From contig NYMS01000016.1 of assembly GCA_002529455.1 (NCBI GenBank), positions 1-64,000 of the forward strand: DNA of 64,000 bases, in the 5' to 3' direction. This document shows positions 21,015 to 29,553 of the stretch, in pieces. The stretch is from Glycomyces fuscus. Lineage in GTDB: Bacteria > Actinomycetota > Actinomycetes > Streptosporangiales > Streptosporangiaceae. The notes beneath the pieces were generated by a model. That model had not been told where the DNA came from. It did not search any database and was given only the letters and a program-made list of their open reading frames with translations. Both the position numbers and the translations under genes were made by a program. Each line of letters starts with the position of its first letter. The stretch's first letter is position 1.

Positions 21015-22214
21015 GTGCAAGGGGAACTTCTCGCCGCGGTGACCGGCATCATCGGACTCGTCACGGGCGTCGTCATCGGCGTCCTGGCCGGTCCCTTCTT
21101 CCGTACGGGCACCGCCGCACGGCAGCGGCAGGCTCCGGCGCCTCAGAGCCGTGACGGCAGCGCGCTACCGCCCGGCATCGCCGAGGTGCTCTCCGCGATC
21201 CCCTCCTCCGCCGTCGTGCTGGACTCGGCCGACAGGGTCCTGCGCGCCTCCTCCGCCGCACGCGCCTTCGGCATCGTCCGGGGCGAGGACCTGGTGATAG
21301 GCGAGCTCCTCACCCTGGCCCGGCAGGTGCGGCGGGACGGCGTCATCCGGGAGACGGACATCGAGGTCGCCGTGCGCAAGTTCGGCCCCGACGCCACGTC
21401 CTTCGCCGTGCGGGTGGCCCCCCTCGGGGGGACCGGGCTGGTGCTGGTGCTGGCCGAGGACCAGACCGAGCACCGACGCCTGGAGGCGGTGCGCCGCGAC
21501 TTCGTCGCGAACATCTCGCACGAACTGAAGACTCCGGTGGGCGCTTTGTCCCTGTTGGCGGAAACCGTACAGGACGCCAGTGACGACCCGGAAGCGGTGC
21601 GTCGCTTCACCGAGCGCATGCAGATCGAGGCCTCCCGGCTGACCGCGGTGATCCAGGACCTCATCACGCTCTCGCGCATCCAGGGCGCCGAGCCGATGGC
21701 CGAACCCGCCCGGGTCGACCTCGGCCCGGTCGTGGAGGAGGCGCTGGACTCGGTGCGGATGCCCGCGGACGCCAAGGGGATCGAGCTGGTCGGCAGCGGC
21801 GCCGAGGGCGTCATGGTCATGGGGGACGAGGGACTGCTGGGCACGGCCCTGCGCAACCTGGTCGCCAACGCCGTGGCCTACAGCCCCAAGAACACCCGGG
21901 TCGCCGTGTCGGTGGTGCTGTCCAGGTCCAGCGTGGACATCAGCGTCGCCGACCAGGGCATCGGGATCCCGCAGCAGGACCTGGAAAGAATCTTCGAGCG
22001 GTTCTACCGTGTGGACGCCGCTCGGAGCCGGGCCACCGGAGGTACCGGTCTGGGCCTGGCGATCGTCAAGCACATCATGACCCACCACCGTGGAGAAGTG
22101 ACCGTGTGGAGCAAGGAGGGGTCGGGGTCGACGTTCACTCTGCGTCTGCCCAGATCCGAGAGCCGGGGGCCCGAGGCCGCCCGGAACACCGACCGTCAGG
22201 AGGCGGCACAGTGA
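21015..22214 (+). CDS. senX3: Phosphate-responsive sensor histidine kinase SenX3/PhoR
   Basis: 399 residues. One N-terminal membrane helix (about 5-28) is followed by a PAS-like sensory region (about 50-150). Next come the HisKA dimerisation domain with phospho-acceptor His169 (FVANISHELKTP) and an ATPase domain with N, G1 and G2 boxes (LRNLVANAVAYS, VADQGIGIP, GGTGLGLAIVKHI). In mycobacteria and Streptomyces the orthologue senses phosphate limitation with PhoU and phosphorylates RegX3/PhoP. The stop codon overlaps the regX3 start (GTGA), implying translational coupling. Confidence 0.95.
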   Translation: MQGELLAAVTGIIGLVTGVVIGVLAGPFFRTGTAARQRQAPAPQSRDGSALPPGIAEVLSAIPSSAVVLDSADRVLRASSAARAFGIVRGEDLVIGELLTLARQVRRDGVIRETDIEVAVRKFGPDATSFAVRVAPLGGTGLVLVLAEDQTEHRRLEAVRRDFVANISHELKTPVGALSLLAETVQDASDDPEAVRRFTERMQIEASRLTAVIQDLITLSRIQGAEPMAEPARVDLGPVVEEALDSVRMPADAKGIELVGSGAEGVMVMGDEGLLGTALRNLVANAVAYSPKNTRVAVSVVLSRSSVDISVADQGIGIPQQDLERIFERFYRVDAARSRATGGTGLGLAIVKHIMTHHRGEVTVWSKEGSGSTFTLRLPRSESRGPEAARNTDRQEAAQ

Positions 22215-22906
22215 CGCGCGTACTCGTTGTCGAGGACGAGGAATCCTACAGCGACGCCCTGTCGTACATGCTGCGCAAGGAGGGCTTCGAGGTCGCCGTG
22301 GCGCCCACCGGGACCGTGGCCCTGGAGACCTTCGACCGTACCGGGGCCGACCTGGTGCTGCTGGACCTGATGCTTCCGGGTCTGTCGGGCACCGAGGTGT
22401 GCCGGACGCTGCGGCAGAAGTCCAACGTCCCCGTGATCATGCTCACCGCCAAGGACTCCGAGATCGACAAGGTCGTCGGTCTGGAGCTGGGCGCCGACGA
22501 CTACGTGACCAAGCCGTTCTCCTCCCGTGAGCTCGTGGCCCGCATCCGCGCGGTGCTCCGCCGCCGCGGCGAGGACGAGGTCGTGCTGCCCGCCGCCCTG
22601 GAGGCCGGTCCCGTCCGCATGGACGTGGAGCGGCACGTGGTGACCGTGCGCGGCGACAACGTACAGCTCCCCCTGAAGGAGTTCGAGCTGCTGGAGGTGC
22701 TCCTGCGCAACGCCGGGCGGGTGCTCACCAGGATGCAGCTCATCGACCGCGTGTGGGGCGCCGACTACGTCGGTGACACCAAGACCCTCGACGTGCACGT
22801 CAAGAGGTTGCGCGCGAAGATCGAGGAGGACCCCGGCAGCCCCCGCTACATCGTGACCGTGCGCGGTCTGGGCTACAAGTTCGAGCCGGTGACCGTCGAC
22901 GTCTGA
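22211..22906 (+). CDS. regX3: Phosphate response regulator RegX3/PhoP
   Basis: 231 residues, OmpR/PhoB class. The receiver domain has acidic pocket residues in VEDEES, phospho-acceptor Asp52 (LVLLDLMLP) and the conserved Lys in VTKPF. The winged-helix DNA-binding domain includes LKEFELLEVLLRNAGRVLTR and VHVKRLRAKIEEDPGSPRYI. The GTG start overlaps the senX3 stop by 4 nt and has an AGGAGG site 7 nt upstream. It likely binds the PHO box at 20936-20953 and controls phoU and its own operon. Confidence 0.96.
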   Translation: MTRVLVVEDEESYSDALSYMLRKEGFEVAVAPTGTVALETFDRTGADLVLLDLMLPGLSGTEVCRTLRQKSNVPVIMLTAKDSEIDKVVGLELGADDYVTKPFSSRELVARIRAVLRRRGEDEVVLPAALEAGPVRMDVERHVVTVRGDNVQLPLKEFELLEVLLRNAGRVLTRMQLIDRVWGADYVGDTKTLDVHVKRLRAKIEEDPGSPRYIVTVRGLGYKFEPVTVDV

Positions 22907-22953
22907 GGGGCACGGGATCTCTCCGGGGATTCCCCCTCCTGCGTTGCTCCCGT

Positions 22954-22987
22954 GTCCCGGGCCGTGGCCGCGTCCACAGCCCGGGAC
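22954..22987. terminator. Hairpin terminator after regX3
   Basis: A GTCCCGGGC/GCCCGGGAC stem (22954-22962 with 22979-22987) with a nested GTGG/CCAC stem, between convergent regX3 and dtd. Confidence 0.65.
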
Positions 22988-23106
22988 GACACCGGGCGGG
23001 GGCCGCGCACCCGTGCGGCCCGCCGCTCCCCGGCGCGTACGGGGACCGGCGGCCGGCCCGGTCCGCTCCGGTCCTCCCGGAGCCCCCTCAGGCCCCCAGG
23101 ACGGCC

Positions 23107-23532
23107 TCAGGCCTCCAGGACGACCGTGAACGGCCCCTCGTTGGTGAGGGCGACCGACATCTTCGCGCCGAACACCCCCGTGGCCACCACGGCGCCGAGC
23201 GAGCGCAGCTCCTCGACGACCGCGTCCACGAGGGGCTCGGCGACGGGGCCGGGCGCCGCGGCCTGCCAGGTGGGGCGGCGGCCCTTGCGCGCGTCGCCGT
23301 AGAGTGTGAACTGACTCACGACGAGCAGCGGCGCGCCGGTGTCGGAGCACGACCGCTCGTCCTCCAGGATCCGCAGCGTCCACAGCTTCCTCGCGATCCT
23401 GGCCGCCTCGGCGGCGGTGTCGGTGTGGGTCACCCCCACCAGCGCCATCAGGCCGGGTCCGGTGATCTGTCCGACCACCTCGCCGTCCACCGTCACCGAC
23501 GCGTGCGACACGCGCTGCACGACCGCGCGCAT
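23107..23532 (-). CDS. dtd: D-aminoacyl-tRNA deacylase
   Basis: 141 residues, full length for the DTD family. It starts [15 protein letters not shown] and carries the two active-site signatures SQFTLY and NEGPFT (the Gly-Pro motif that excludes L-aminoacyl substrates). It hydrolyses D-amino acids mischarged on tRNA and also clears glycyl-tRNA-Ala. A GGGAGG site precedes the ATG. Its neighbour 28 nt downstream on the same strand is the DUF2207 protein gene; a functional link is not evident. Confidence 0.95.
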   Translation of the reverse strand: MRAVVQRVSHASVTVDGEVVGQITGPGLMALVGVTHTDTAAEAARIARKLWTLRILEDERSCSDTGAPLLVVSQFTLYGDARKGRRPTWQAAAPGPVAEPLVDAVVEELRSLGAVVATGVFGAKMSVALTNEGPFTVVLEA

Positions 23533-23560
23533 GGTGCCTCCCCTCCTGCTCTCCCCCGGC

Positions 23561-25402
23561 CTACCGCCGCTGGAACTGGTTGAGCGCCCGCAGCCGCCGG
23601 GCGTTGGTGATGATCCCGGTCAGAGTCACCGTGAACGTGGTGATGGAGTCCGCGAAGTCCTCGATCCGCCACTCCCTGGGACCCGTGTACCAGGCCAGGC
23701 CGTCGCCGGTCAGCTCCTCGGGGGTCAGGTCGGTGAGCGCGGCCGAGGCCAGGACGTTGGCCCAGTGGTCGACGTCGTCGAAGATCACCGCGTAGGCCAG
23801 GTAGCGCGAGTACAGCTCCACCCGCTGCCCCGGGGGCGCGCTCGCCGAGCGCGGGCTCAGCAGGTAGTCGCGGAAGCCCACCGTGTGCGCGTACACCGAG
23901 CTGCCCAGGGCGGTCTTGGCGGGCATGTACTGCGCCCCCGCCGTGACGGCGGCGCCCGCGATGACGACGGCCAGCCCGGTGAACGCCGCGCTGGTGAAGA
24001 CCGCCAGGGCCCCGGTCAGGACCACGCCCGCGGCCGTCACCACCATGCCGATGGCGCTCCAGCGGCTGCGCACCTGGCTGGGCGACCGGGCGAACCACTT
24101 CAGCCGCACCATGTCCCGGTACAGCTCCTCGCGCACGCGGTCGATGCGCGCCGGGAAGTCGGCGGACGTGCGGGGCGACCCGACCTGGGACAGGCGGACC
24201 GTCCGGCGCCCGCCGAAGAGCGCGTCCAGCAACAGCCACTCGTAGGACCGGAGGGTGTCCTCCGGCGGGCCGTCCAGCCGCACCAGCCGCCAGTCCACGG
24301 ACGTGAAGTTCTCGTGCGGCAGCTCCTCCAGCCGCACGTAGCCGCGCACCGCCAGGTCGACCACGGCGCCGGTGAGGTCGGTGATGTCCACCGTCTCGTT
24401 GACGAGCGTGCCGATCTGGCCGGGGTGCACGCCGTCCGGCGGGGCGAAGCGCAGCTGCCCGTGCTCGCCCTCGGCCACCGGCGCGTGGTCCCCGGCCGAG
24501 GCCTCGTCGCGCAGCGCGCGCTCGTCGCGGCCCCGGACGCGGATCAGCACCACCAGGCCGCCCAGCAGCACCGCCAGCAGCAGCCCGAACACACTGGCGG
24601 TGGCCGGGGTGACCGCGAACGCGGAGGCCAGCGACCAGCGGCGGGTGAGGATCGGCTCGCCCTCGGCGGTGCCGGGCGGGTAGTTGACGACGATGTCGAG
24701 CCGGTCGCTGGGCTCCATGTCGGCCTGGAGGAAGTGGGCCACGCCCGCGTCGGCGCCCATGTCGGAGGCCGTGCAGTACATGGCGCTGCGCGGCTCACCG
24801 GCCAGGCAGGACAGCGCCTCGGGCGGCAGGGGCGCGGTGACGGTCACGTCGGTGGCCTCCACGGTGTGGCTGTAGGCGCCGACGGCCCGCCACTCCATCT
24901 GGACTCCCTGGGAGACCTCGCTGACGGTCCCGCTCACCCGGTAGGAGAGCACGACCCCGGAGGTGGCCTCGGTGGGGATCTCCACGGACAGGGACCCGTC
25001 GTCCCTGCTCACCCGGGCGTCCAGGGCGTTGCCGTCCAGGTCGGTGGCCCGCACACCGGTGACCTCGAACTTCCGGTCGTGCTCGGTGTCGTAGAGCATC
25101 GTCTCGGTCAGGGAGCGGGTGAAGGCCGCCGGGGCGCCGCCGGAGAAGGAGATGGTCTCCTCGCCGTGGAGGACCCCCGCGGAGTCGAGTTCGAGGCGGA
25201 CCTCGTTGGTGATCACCGGGGCCGACCGGTCACTGGCGGCGGCCGCGGAGCCCCCCGGTACTGTGGGGGCCGGTGCCGCTGCCGTCGCGGCGTGGGCCCC
25301 CCCGCCCGGCCACGCGACGACAAGCGCCGTGACGAGCGAGGACAACACGAAGACGGCCGTCGCCACCGCGACGGCCGGGCGCCAGGAGCCGACCCACCAC
25401 AT
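23561..25402 (-). CDS. DUF2207-type membrane protein
   Basis: 613 residues. An N-terminal signal peptide or anchor ([23 protein letters not shown]) leads an extracellular beta-rich DUF2207 domain (about 60-260; [23 protein letters not shown]). A membrane helix (about 262-285), a cytoplasmic stretch and a helix pair (about 440-480) follow. The C-terminal cytoplasmic segment includes [20 protein letters not shown]. Two cysteines ([13 protein letters not shown]) may form an extracellular disulfide. The start at 25402 (MWWVGSWRP) was chosen because sequence further upstream is antisense to the metallopeptidase genes. Function is unknown; the family is widespread in actinobacteria. Confidence 0.85.
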   Translation of the reverse strand: MWWVGSWRPAVAVATAVFVLSSLVTALVVAWPGGGAHAATAAAPAPTVPGGSAAAASDRSAPVITNEVRLELDSAGVLHGEETISFSGGAPAAFTRSLTETMLYDTEHDRKFEVTGVRATDLDGNALDARVSRDDGSLSVEIPTEATSGVVLSYRVSGTVSEVSQGVQMEWRAVGAYSHTVEATDVTVTAPLPPEALSCLAGEPRSAMYCTASDMGADAGVAHFLQADMEPSDRLDIVVNYPPGTAEGEPILTRRWSLASAFAVTPATASVFGLLLAVLLGGLVVLIRVRGRDERALRDEASAGDHAPVAEGEHGQLRFAPPDGVHPGQIGTLVNETVDITDLTGAVVDLAVRGYVRLEELPHENFTSVDWRLVRLDGPPEDTLRSYEWLLLDALFGGRRTVRLSQVGSPRTSADFPARIDRVREELYRDMVRLKWFARSPSQVRSRWSAIGMVVTAAGVVLTGALAVFTSAAFTGLAVVIAGAAVTAGAQYMPAKTALGSSVYAHTVGFRDYLLSPRSASAPPGQRVELYSRYLAYAVIFDDVDHWANVLASAALTDLTPEELTGDGLAWYTGPREWRIEDFADSITTFTVTLTGIITNARRLRALNQFQRR

Positions 25403-25492
25403 GTCGCGAGAGCCTATCCGGTCCCCCGGTGCGCCGTTCCCCCCGGGCACGGCGGCCGACGTCGTGCCCCGGTTCCGCGGGGAGGCGCCGTG

Positions 25493-26440
25493 GTGAACCG
25501 CAGGCCCGTGCGGGGGCCGGGCTTCTGGCCGGAGGAGCCGGGGTTCCTCCAGCGGATGGGCTTCGGGGTCTCGCTCACACTGGGCACGGGGCTGGCCGCG
25601 GTGGGTTTCACCGGGTTCCTGGCGATCTCGGCGGCGCTGCACCCGGTGGAGTCCGCCTGGTCGCACCCGGTGGCGTCCGCGGACGTCGCGACGGGCGGGA
25701 GCTCCCCCGCGGAGGAGCCGCTGACCGTCGCCGGTCACGGGGACCCGCTCGCCGACAACCCGCTGTACCGGATCGGCGAGCTGGGCGAGGTGACCTGCGA
25801 GGTGCCCGAGCTGGACGAGAAGGACGCGGAGTCGGTGGAGGCGTTCGTCCACGAGATCGCCGACTGCCTGGACACGGCGTGGGGCTCCTACTTCGCCGAG
25901 GCGGGGATGGAGTTCACCTCCCCCAACCGCGTGTACTGGCACACCGCCGGGAACAGCCCGTGCGGGGCGTTCCCCAGCGAGGGCACGGCGGCCTTCTACT
26001 GCCAGGCCAACCAGGGCCTGTACCTGGGGGTGGAGGACATCGTGGCGGCCTCCGGCGGCAGCGGCAAGCCCGAGGCGTACACGTTCCTGCTCAGCCACGA
26101 GTACGGGCACCACGTGCAGGGGCAGTCGCGCATCCTGGCCCGTTTCCACAGCGAGCGGGCGGGCGCGGACGAGGCGGAGGCCGACGAGCTGACCAGGCGC
26201 AACGAGCTCCAGGCCAACTGCCTGGGCGGGGTCTTCCTGGGCGCCTCGCGCGAGGACCTGGGCCTCGGCGGGTCCGAGCGGGAGAATATCCTCGACGACG
26301 TCGGACTGCGCTCCGACTGGGGCGACGAGCACACCCACGGTTCGGCGGCCAACGGCCGCCTGTGGACGGCGCACGGCATGGACCGCAGGGATCCGGGCGC
26401 GTGCAACACGTGGAACGCTCCCGAGGAGCTGGTGCGGTGA
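25493..26440 (+). CDS. Neutral zinc metallopeptidase, membrane-anchored (copy 1)
   Basis: 315 residues. One N-terminal membrane helix (about 18-42) is followed by a short linker and an extracellular YpfJ-type zinc metallopeptidase domain. HEYGH (202-206) supplies two zinc ligands and NELQANCLGG is the second conserved motif. Four cysteines in the domain could pair as disulfides. The second of two adjacent GTG codons was preferred because GGGGAGG lies 7 nt before it. It is followed 75 nt later by a paralogue with the same architecture. Substrate unknown. Confidence 0.88.
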   Translation: MNRRPVRGPGFWPEEPGFLQRMGFGVSLTLGTGLAAVGFTGFLAISAALHPVESAWSHPVASADVATGGSSPAEEPLTVAGHGDPLADNPLYRIGELGEVTCEVPELDEKDAESVEAFVHEIADCLDTAWGSYFAEAGMEFTSPNRVYWHTAGNSPCGAFPSEGTAAFYCQANQGLYLGVEDIVAASGGSGKPEAYTFLLSHEYGHHVQGQSRILARFHSERAGADEAEADELTRRNELQANCLGGVFLGASREDLGLGGSERENILDDVGLRSDWGDEHTHGSAANGRLWTAHGMDRRDPGACNTWNAPEELVR

Positions 26441-26515
26441 CGCGCTCCCGGGGGCACGGTCAGGCGCCGGGCGGGGTCGGCCCGGCCACGGTGACGACAG
26501 GGCGGGCGGACAGGG

Positions 26516-27508
26516 GTGTACGCAGGGTTCGGTAGGTCGCCGGCGTCCGCGGCGCGCCGCGCCAACCGCCGGACGTTCGGTCTGGTGACCGCCCTCGCGG
26601 TGGTGCTGCTGGCGCTGGCTCTGCTGTCGTGGACCGCCGCCGGCGAGGACGGTCCCCCGCCCGGGGCGCCGGGCGGGGCGGTTCCTGAGGCGGGCACCGA
26701 CTCCGACGACAAGCCCGGCCAGGCCCCCTCCGGTATGGCGGACGGGCAGGGGCCGTCGGAGCCGTTCGGCTCCCAGGAGCGCCCGTCGGGGTACCGGGCG
26801 CTGGTCGCCAACCCGCTGTACGAGACCGGGAGGCTGAGTCCGCGCCCGTGTCCGGTGCCGGAGCTGGACGTGGAGGACCCGGAGTCGATGGAGGACTTCC
26901 TGCACACGGTCGCGGACTGCCTGGACGACGCCTGGCGGACCCAGTTCCTGCGCGCGGGCATCCCCTTCACCCCTCCGGAGCGGGTGTTCTGGGACGAACC
27001 CGGGGTCAGCCCGTGCCGCACCTACCCCTCGCGCGCGGGCGCGTTCTACTGCCGGGCGAGCACGAGCATCTACATCGGCACCTCGGACGTGGTGGACAAG
27101 TGGAACGGCGCCACGGACAGCGTGGTGTACGCGTCCCTGCTGGCGCACGAGTACGGCCACCACGTGCAGGGGGAGTCGGGGCTGCTGGAGTACTACCACG
27201 GGCAGCGCCAGCTGGAGGACGACGTGTCGGAGCGCAACGCGTGGACGCGCCGCGGCGAGCTCCAGGCCAACTGCCTGGCGGGCGTGTTCATGGGGTCGGT
27301 CCGGGTGAGCTACCCCCTGGACGACGGGGACGTGGAGACGCTGCTGGAGGACGCGGCGGCCACCGCCGACCGCGAGGACGGCGAGGAGCAGGACCGCACG
27401 CACGGGTCGGTGGACAACAGCGTGATGTGGACCCGGAACGGCCTGGAGGAGCAGAGGCCGGGGGCGTGCAACACCTGGGACGTGGCGGACGAGTCCCTGG
27501 TGCACTGA
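26516..27508 (+). CDS. Neutral zinc metallopeptidase, membrane-anchored (copy 2)
   Basis: 330 residues, paralogous to the preceding gene. An N-terminal anchor (about 20-40) and a Pro/Gly/acidic linker are followed by the zinc metallopeptidase domain with HEYGH at 211-215 and GELQANCLAG. Both copies end similarly (PGACNTWDVADESLVH here), with cysteines at equivalent positions, so a tandem duplication is likely. The start at GTG 26516 is weakly supported by its upstream sequence. Probably cotranscribed with copy 1; a terminator follows. Confidence 0.87.
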   Translation: MYAGFGRSPASAARRANRRTFGLVTALAVVLLALALLSWTAAGEDGPPPGAPGGAVPEAGTDSDDKPGQAPSGMADGQGPSEPFGSQERPSGYRALVANPLYETGRLSPRPCPVPELDVEDPESMEDFLHTVADCLDDAWRTQFLRAGIPFTPPERVFWDEPGVSPCRTYPSRAGAFYCRASTSIYIGTSDVVDKWNGATDSVVYASLLAHEYGHHVQGESGLLEYYHGQRQLEDDVSERNAWTRRGELQANCLAGVFMGSVRVSYPLDDGDVETLLEDAAATADREDGEEQDRTHGSVDNSVMWTRNGLEEQRPGACNTWDVADESLVH

Positions 27509-27541
27509 CCCCCGGTACGCTGGGCGTCCCGCGCCGGGCGG

Positions 27542-27576
27542 CCTCCGAGGAGGGCGCGGTCCGCCCTCCTCGGAGG
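27542..27576. terminator. Bidirectional terminator
   Basis: A perfect 15-bp stem (27542-27556 with 27562-27576) and 5-nt loop between the convergent metallopeptidase and hydrolase genes. Confidence 0.8.
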
Positions 27577-27629
27577 AGCCGCCGGTCCGGCTCGGCCGCC
27601 CTCGTGCCTCCGGTCCGCCGCGAGGGGCC

Positions 27630-28592
27630 CTACCTGGACTCGACCCGTCCGAGCGGCTCGGGGCCGCTCGTCAGCGCGTCGCACGCCGCCTGCCAGGCGG
27701 GGTCCCCGGGGCGGAACCGGTCGCGGAGGTAGGCCCAGGTGAGCCGCTGGACCGCGGACACCCGCTCGGGGCTCTCGTCCGTGGTCTCGGCGACGTCGTA
27801 CCCGGAGACCCCGCCGAGCCCGTGCTCCCCGCCGAACAGGGTGACCAGGGTCTTGGGGCCCGGGGCGAGGAGGTACGGGTCGGTGTGCCACTCCGGGCCC
27901 CGGACCGTCAGGTGGGCGGAGTCGTCCCTGTCCCCGGCGACCACGAGGGCGGGCGTCGTCATCGTGGAGAAGTCCGTGGTCGAGAGGAAGGGGTAGGCGC
28001 GGGTCACGGGCTCGGTGAGGGCGTCACCGCCCCTGCCGGGCGCGGCGAGCAGCACGCCCGCCGTGATCCGGGGCTCGGACAGGTCCACCTCCGTCCCGTC
28101 GTGCGGGTCGGTGAGCCGGGCGCCCAGCAGCAGGCTCGCGGTGTGCCCGCCCATCGAGTGCCCGGCCACGGCGATCCTGCTCCGGTCCAGACGCCCGGAG
28201 AGCCCCGGGACGGCGGCCTCGACCTCGTCGAGCCGGTCCAGGACGCGCTTCATGTCCTCGGCCCGCGACCGCCAGTACATCGGGGCCTCGGGTGCGTCGG
28301 AGTCCAGGTCCAGCGTCCTCGAACTCAGGTGGGTGGGCTGGATCACGGCGAAGCCGTGCGCCGCCCAGAAGTTGGCCAGGGGTGCGTAGCCGTTCAGCGA
28401 GGAGAGGTGGTGGGAGTGGCCCTGACCGTGTGAGAGGAGGACGACCGGCAGTCCGTCTCCGGTCACGGGCGCGGAGACCCGCACCTCCAGGTCCACGGCG
28501 CGGTCGGGTGTCGGCAGCACCACCGGACTGACCGAGAGGACGGGAGCGGGAGGGCCGACGGCGTCGGCCGTGTGCGTCGGTGCGCTGCTCAT
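27630..28592 (-). CDS. Alpha/beta hydrolase (dienelactone hydrolase/PAF-acetylhydrolase-like)
   Basis: 320 residues of the alpha/beta-hydrolase fold. The oxyanion segment is LLSHGQGHSHHLSSLNGYA, the nucleophile elbow GHSMGGH (Ser146), an acid is likely in VVAGDRDDS, and His lies in GGEHGLGG. There is no signal peptide. It is divergent from a TetR regulator gene. Its promoter (TTGCGA, 17 nt, TATATT) overlaps two operator-like repeats, so it is probably the main target of that repressor. The substrate may be an ester or lactone xenobiotic (inference). Confidence 0.88.
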   Translation of the reverse strand: MSSAPTHTADAVGPPAPVLSVSPVVLPTPDRAVDLEVRVSAPVTGDGLPVVLLSHGQGHSHHLSSLNGYAPLANFWAAHGFAVIQPTHLSSRTLDLDSDAPEAPMYWRSRAEDMKRVLDRLDEVEAAVPGLSGRLDRSRIAVAGHSMGGHTASLLLGARLTDPHDGTEVDLSEPRITAGVLLAAPGRGGDALTEPVTRAYPFLSTTDFSTMTTPALVVAGDRDDSAHLTVRGPEWHTDPYLLAPGPKTLVTLFGGEHGLGGVSGYDVAETTDESPERVSAVQRLTWAYLRDRFRPGDPAWQAACDALTSGPEPLGRVESR

Positions 28593-28689
28593 GGTGCGTT
28601 TTCCCTTCGATGGCCCTGCGTCGGCGATCTCGTCGGACCGGCTGTGGGCAGGGCGGACAGAAGTGTCCCGTCGCAGCTAGACTGCAAGC

Positions 28690-28735
28690 GGAGCACTGTT
28701 CCTCTTAATATACGGAGCAGTGTTCCGTTTCGCAA
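28690..28735 (-). promoter_or_regulatory. Promoter with two TetR operator repeats
   Basis: Minus-strand promoter TTGCGA (28730-28735), 17 nt, TATATT (28707-28712). Two near-identical 13-mers, GGAGCACTGTTCC (28690-28702) and GGAGCAGTGTTCC (28714-28726), start 24 bp apart and each is an imperfect palindrome. One fills the promoter spacer and the other covers the expected transcription start, an ideal layout for repression by the adjacent TetR protein. Confidence 0.7.
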
Positions 28736-28758
28736 CGTCCATCGGAAGGAGAGCGTGT

Positions 28759-29349
28759 ATGCCCAGTACAGGCCAGTCCGGGGAGGTACCGGCCCGCGGC
28801 AGGCGGGCCGACGCGCTGCGCAACCAGCAGAAGCTGCTCACCGCCGCCGCCGCGGTGTTCGTCACCTCCGGCGTCGACGCGCCGATCCGCGAGATCGCGG
28901 CCCGGGCGGGCGTCGGGATGGGGACGATCTACCGCCACTTCCCGACGCGGGCGGACCTGGTCGTCGCCGTCTACCGCCACCAGGTCGAGGCCTGCGCCGA
29001 GGCGGGTCCGAGGCTGCTGGCCGAGGCCGGGTCCCCGTTCACCGCGCTCGGCCAGTGGGTCGACCTCTTCGTCGACTTCCTGGTCACGAAGCACGGGCTG
29101 GCCGGTGCGATGCAGTCGGACAGCGGCGGTTTCGAGGCCCTGCACGCCTACTTCCTCGACCGCCTGGTGCCCGTCTGCACGCGGTTGCTCGACGCCGCGG
29201 TCGAGGCCGACGAGATCAGGCCCGGCACGGGGGCCTACGAGCTGATGCGCGGCATCGGCAACCTCTGCATCGGGAGCGACCCCCGCTACGACCCCCGCCG
29301 ACTGGTCGAGCTGCTCCTGCGGGGGTTGCGGCTGTCACAGCCCTCCTGA
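28759..29349 (+). CDS. TetR-family transcriptional regulator
   Basis: 196 residues. The N-terminal helix-turn-helix (IREIAARAGVGMGTIYRHFPTRADLV, about 44-69) is typical TetR. The C-terminal domain (VDLFVDFLVTKHGLAGAMQSD) should bind a small ligand. The ATG at 28759 is preceded by GGAAGGAGAG at good spacing, so upstream in-frame codons are discounted. It is divergent from the alpha/beta hydrolase gene and probably controls that gene and itself through the duplicated operator between them. Confidence 0.93.
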   Translation: MPSTGQSGEVPARGRRADALRNQQKLLTAAAAVFVTSGVDAPIREIAARAGVGMGTIYRHFPTRADLVVAVYRHQVEACAEAGPRLLAEAGSPFTALGQWVDLFVDFLVTKHGLAGAMQSDSGGFEALHAYFLDRLVPVCTRLLDAAVEADEIRPGTGAYELMRGIGNLCIGSDPRYDPRRLVELLLRGLRLSQPS

Positions 29350-29553
29350 CGCCGGCGGACTGCCCGTGGGCGCCGGTCCCGTACGCGGCGCGCCCTCGGA
29401 GGCACTCCCGTGCGCGGTGCCTTCCGCGCACCGGCCTCCGTGGGCGGTGCCTCCACGTGCCGGGGAGGGGCCGTACGCGGAGTTCCCCCGGCGTCGTCCA
29501 CAGGTTCGCTGGACCGCTGTCGCGCGGATACGGAGCGTGGCAGGATGCTTGGT

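Noticed and set aside
23561..27505. Extension of the DUF2207 gene to a 1314-codon frame
   Set aside because: The upstream part is antisense to two zinc metallopeptidases. The signal-like start at 25402 gives a normal family N-terminus.
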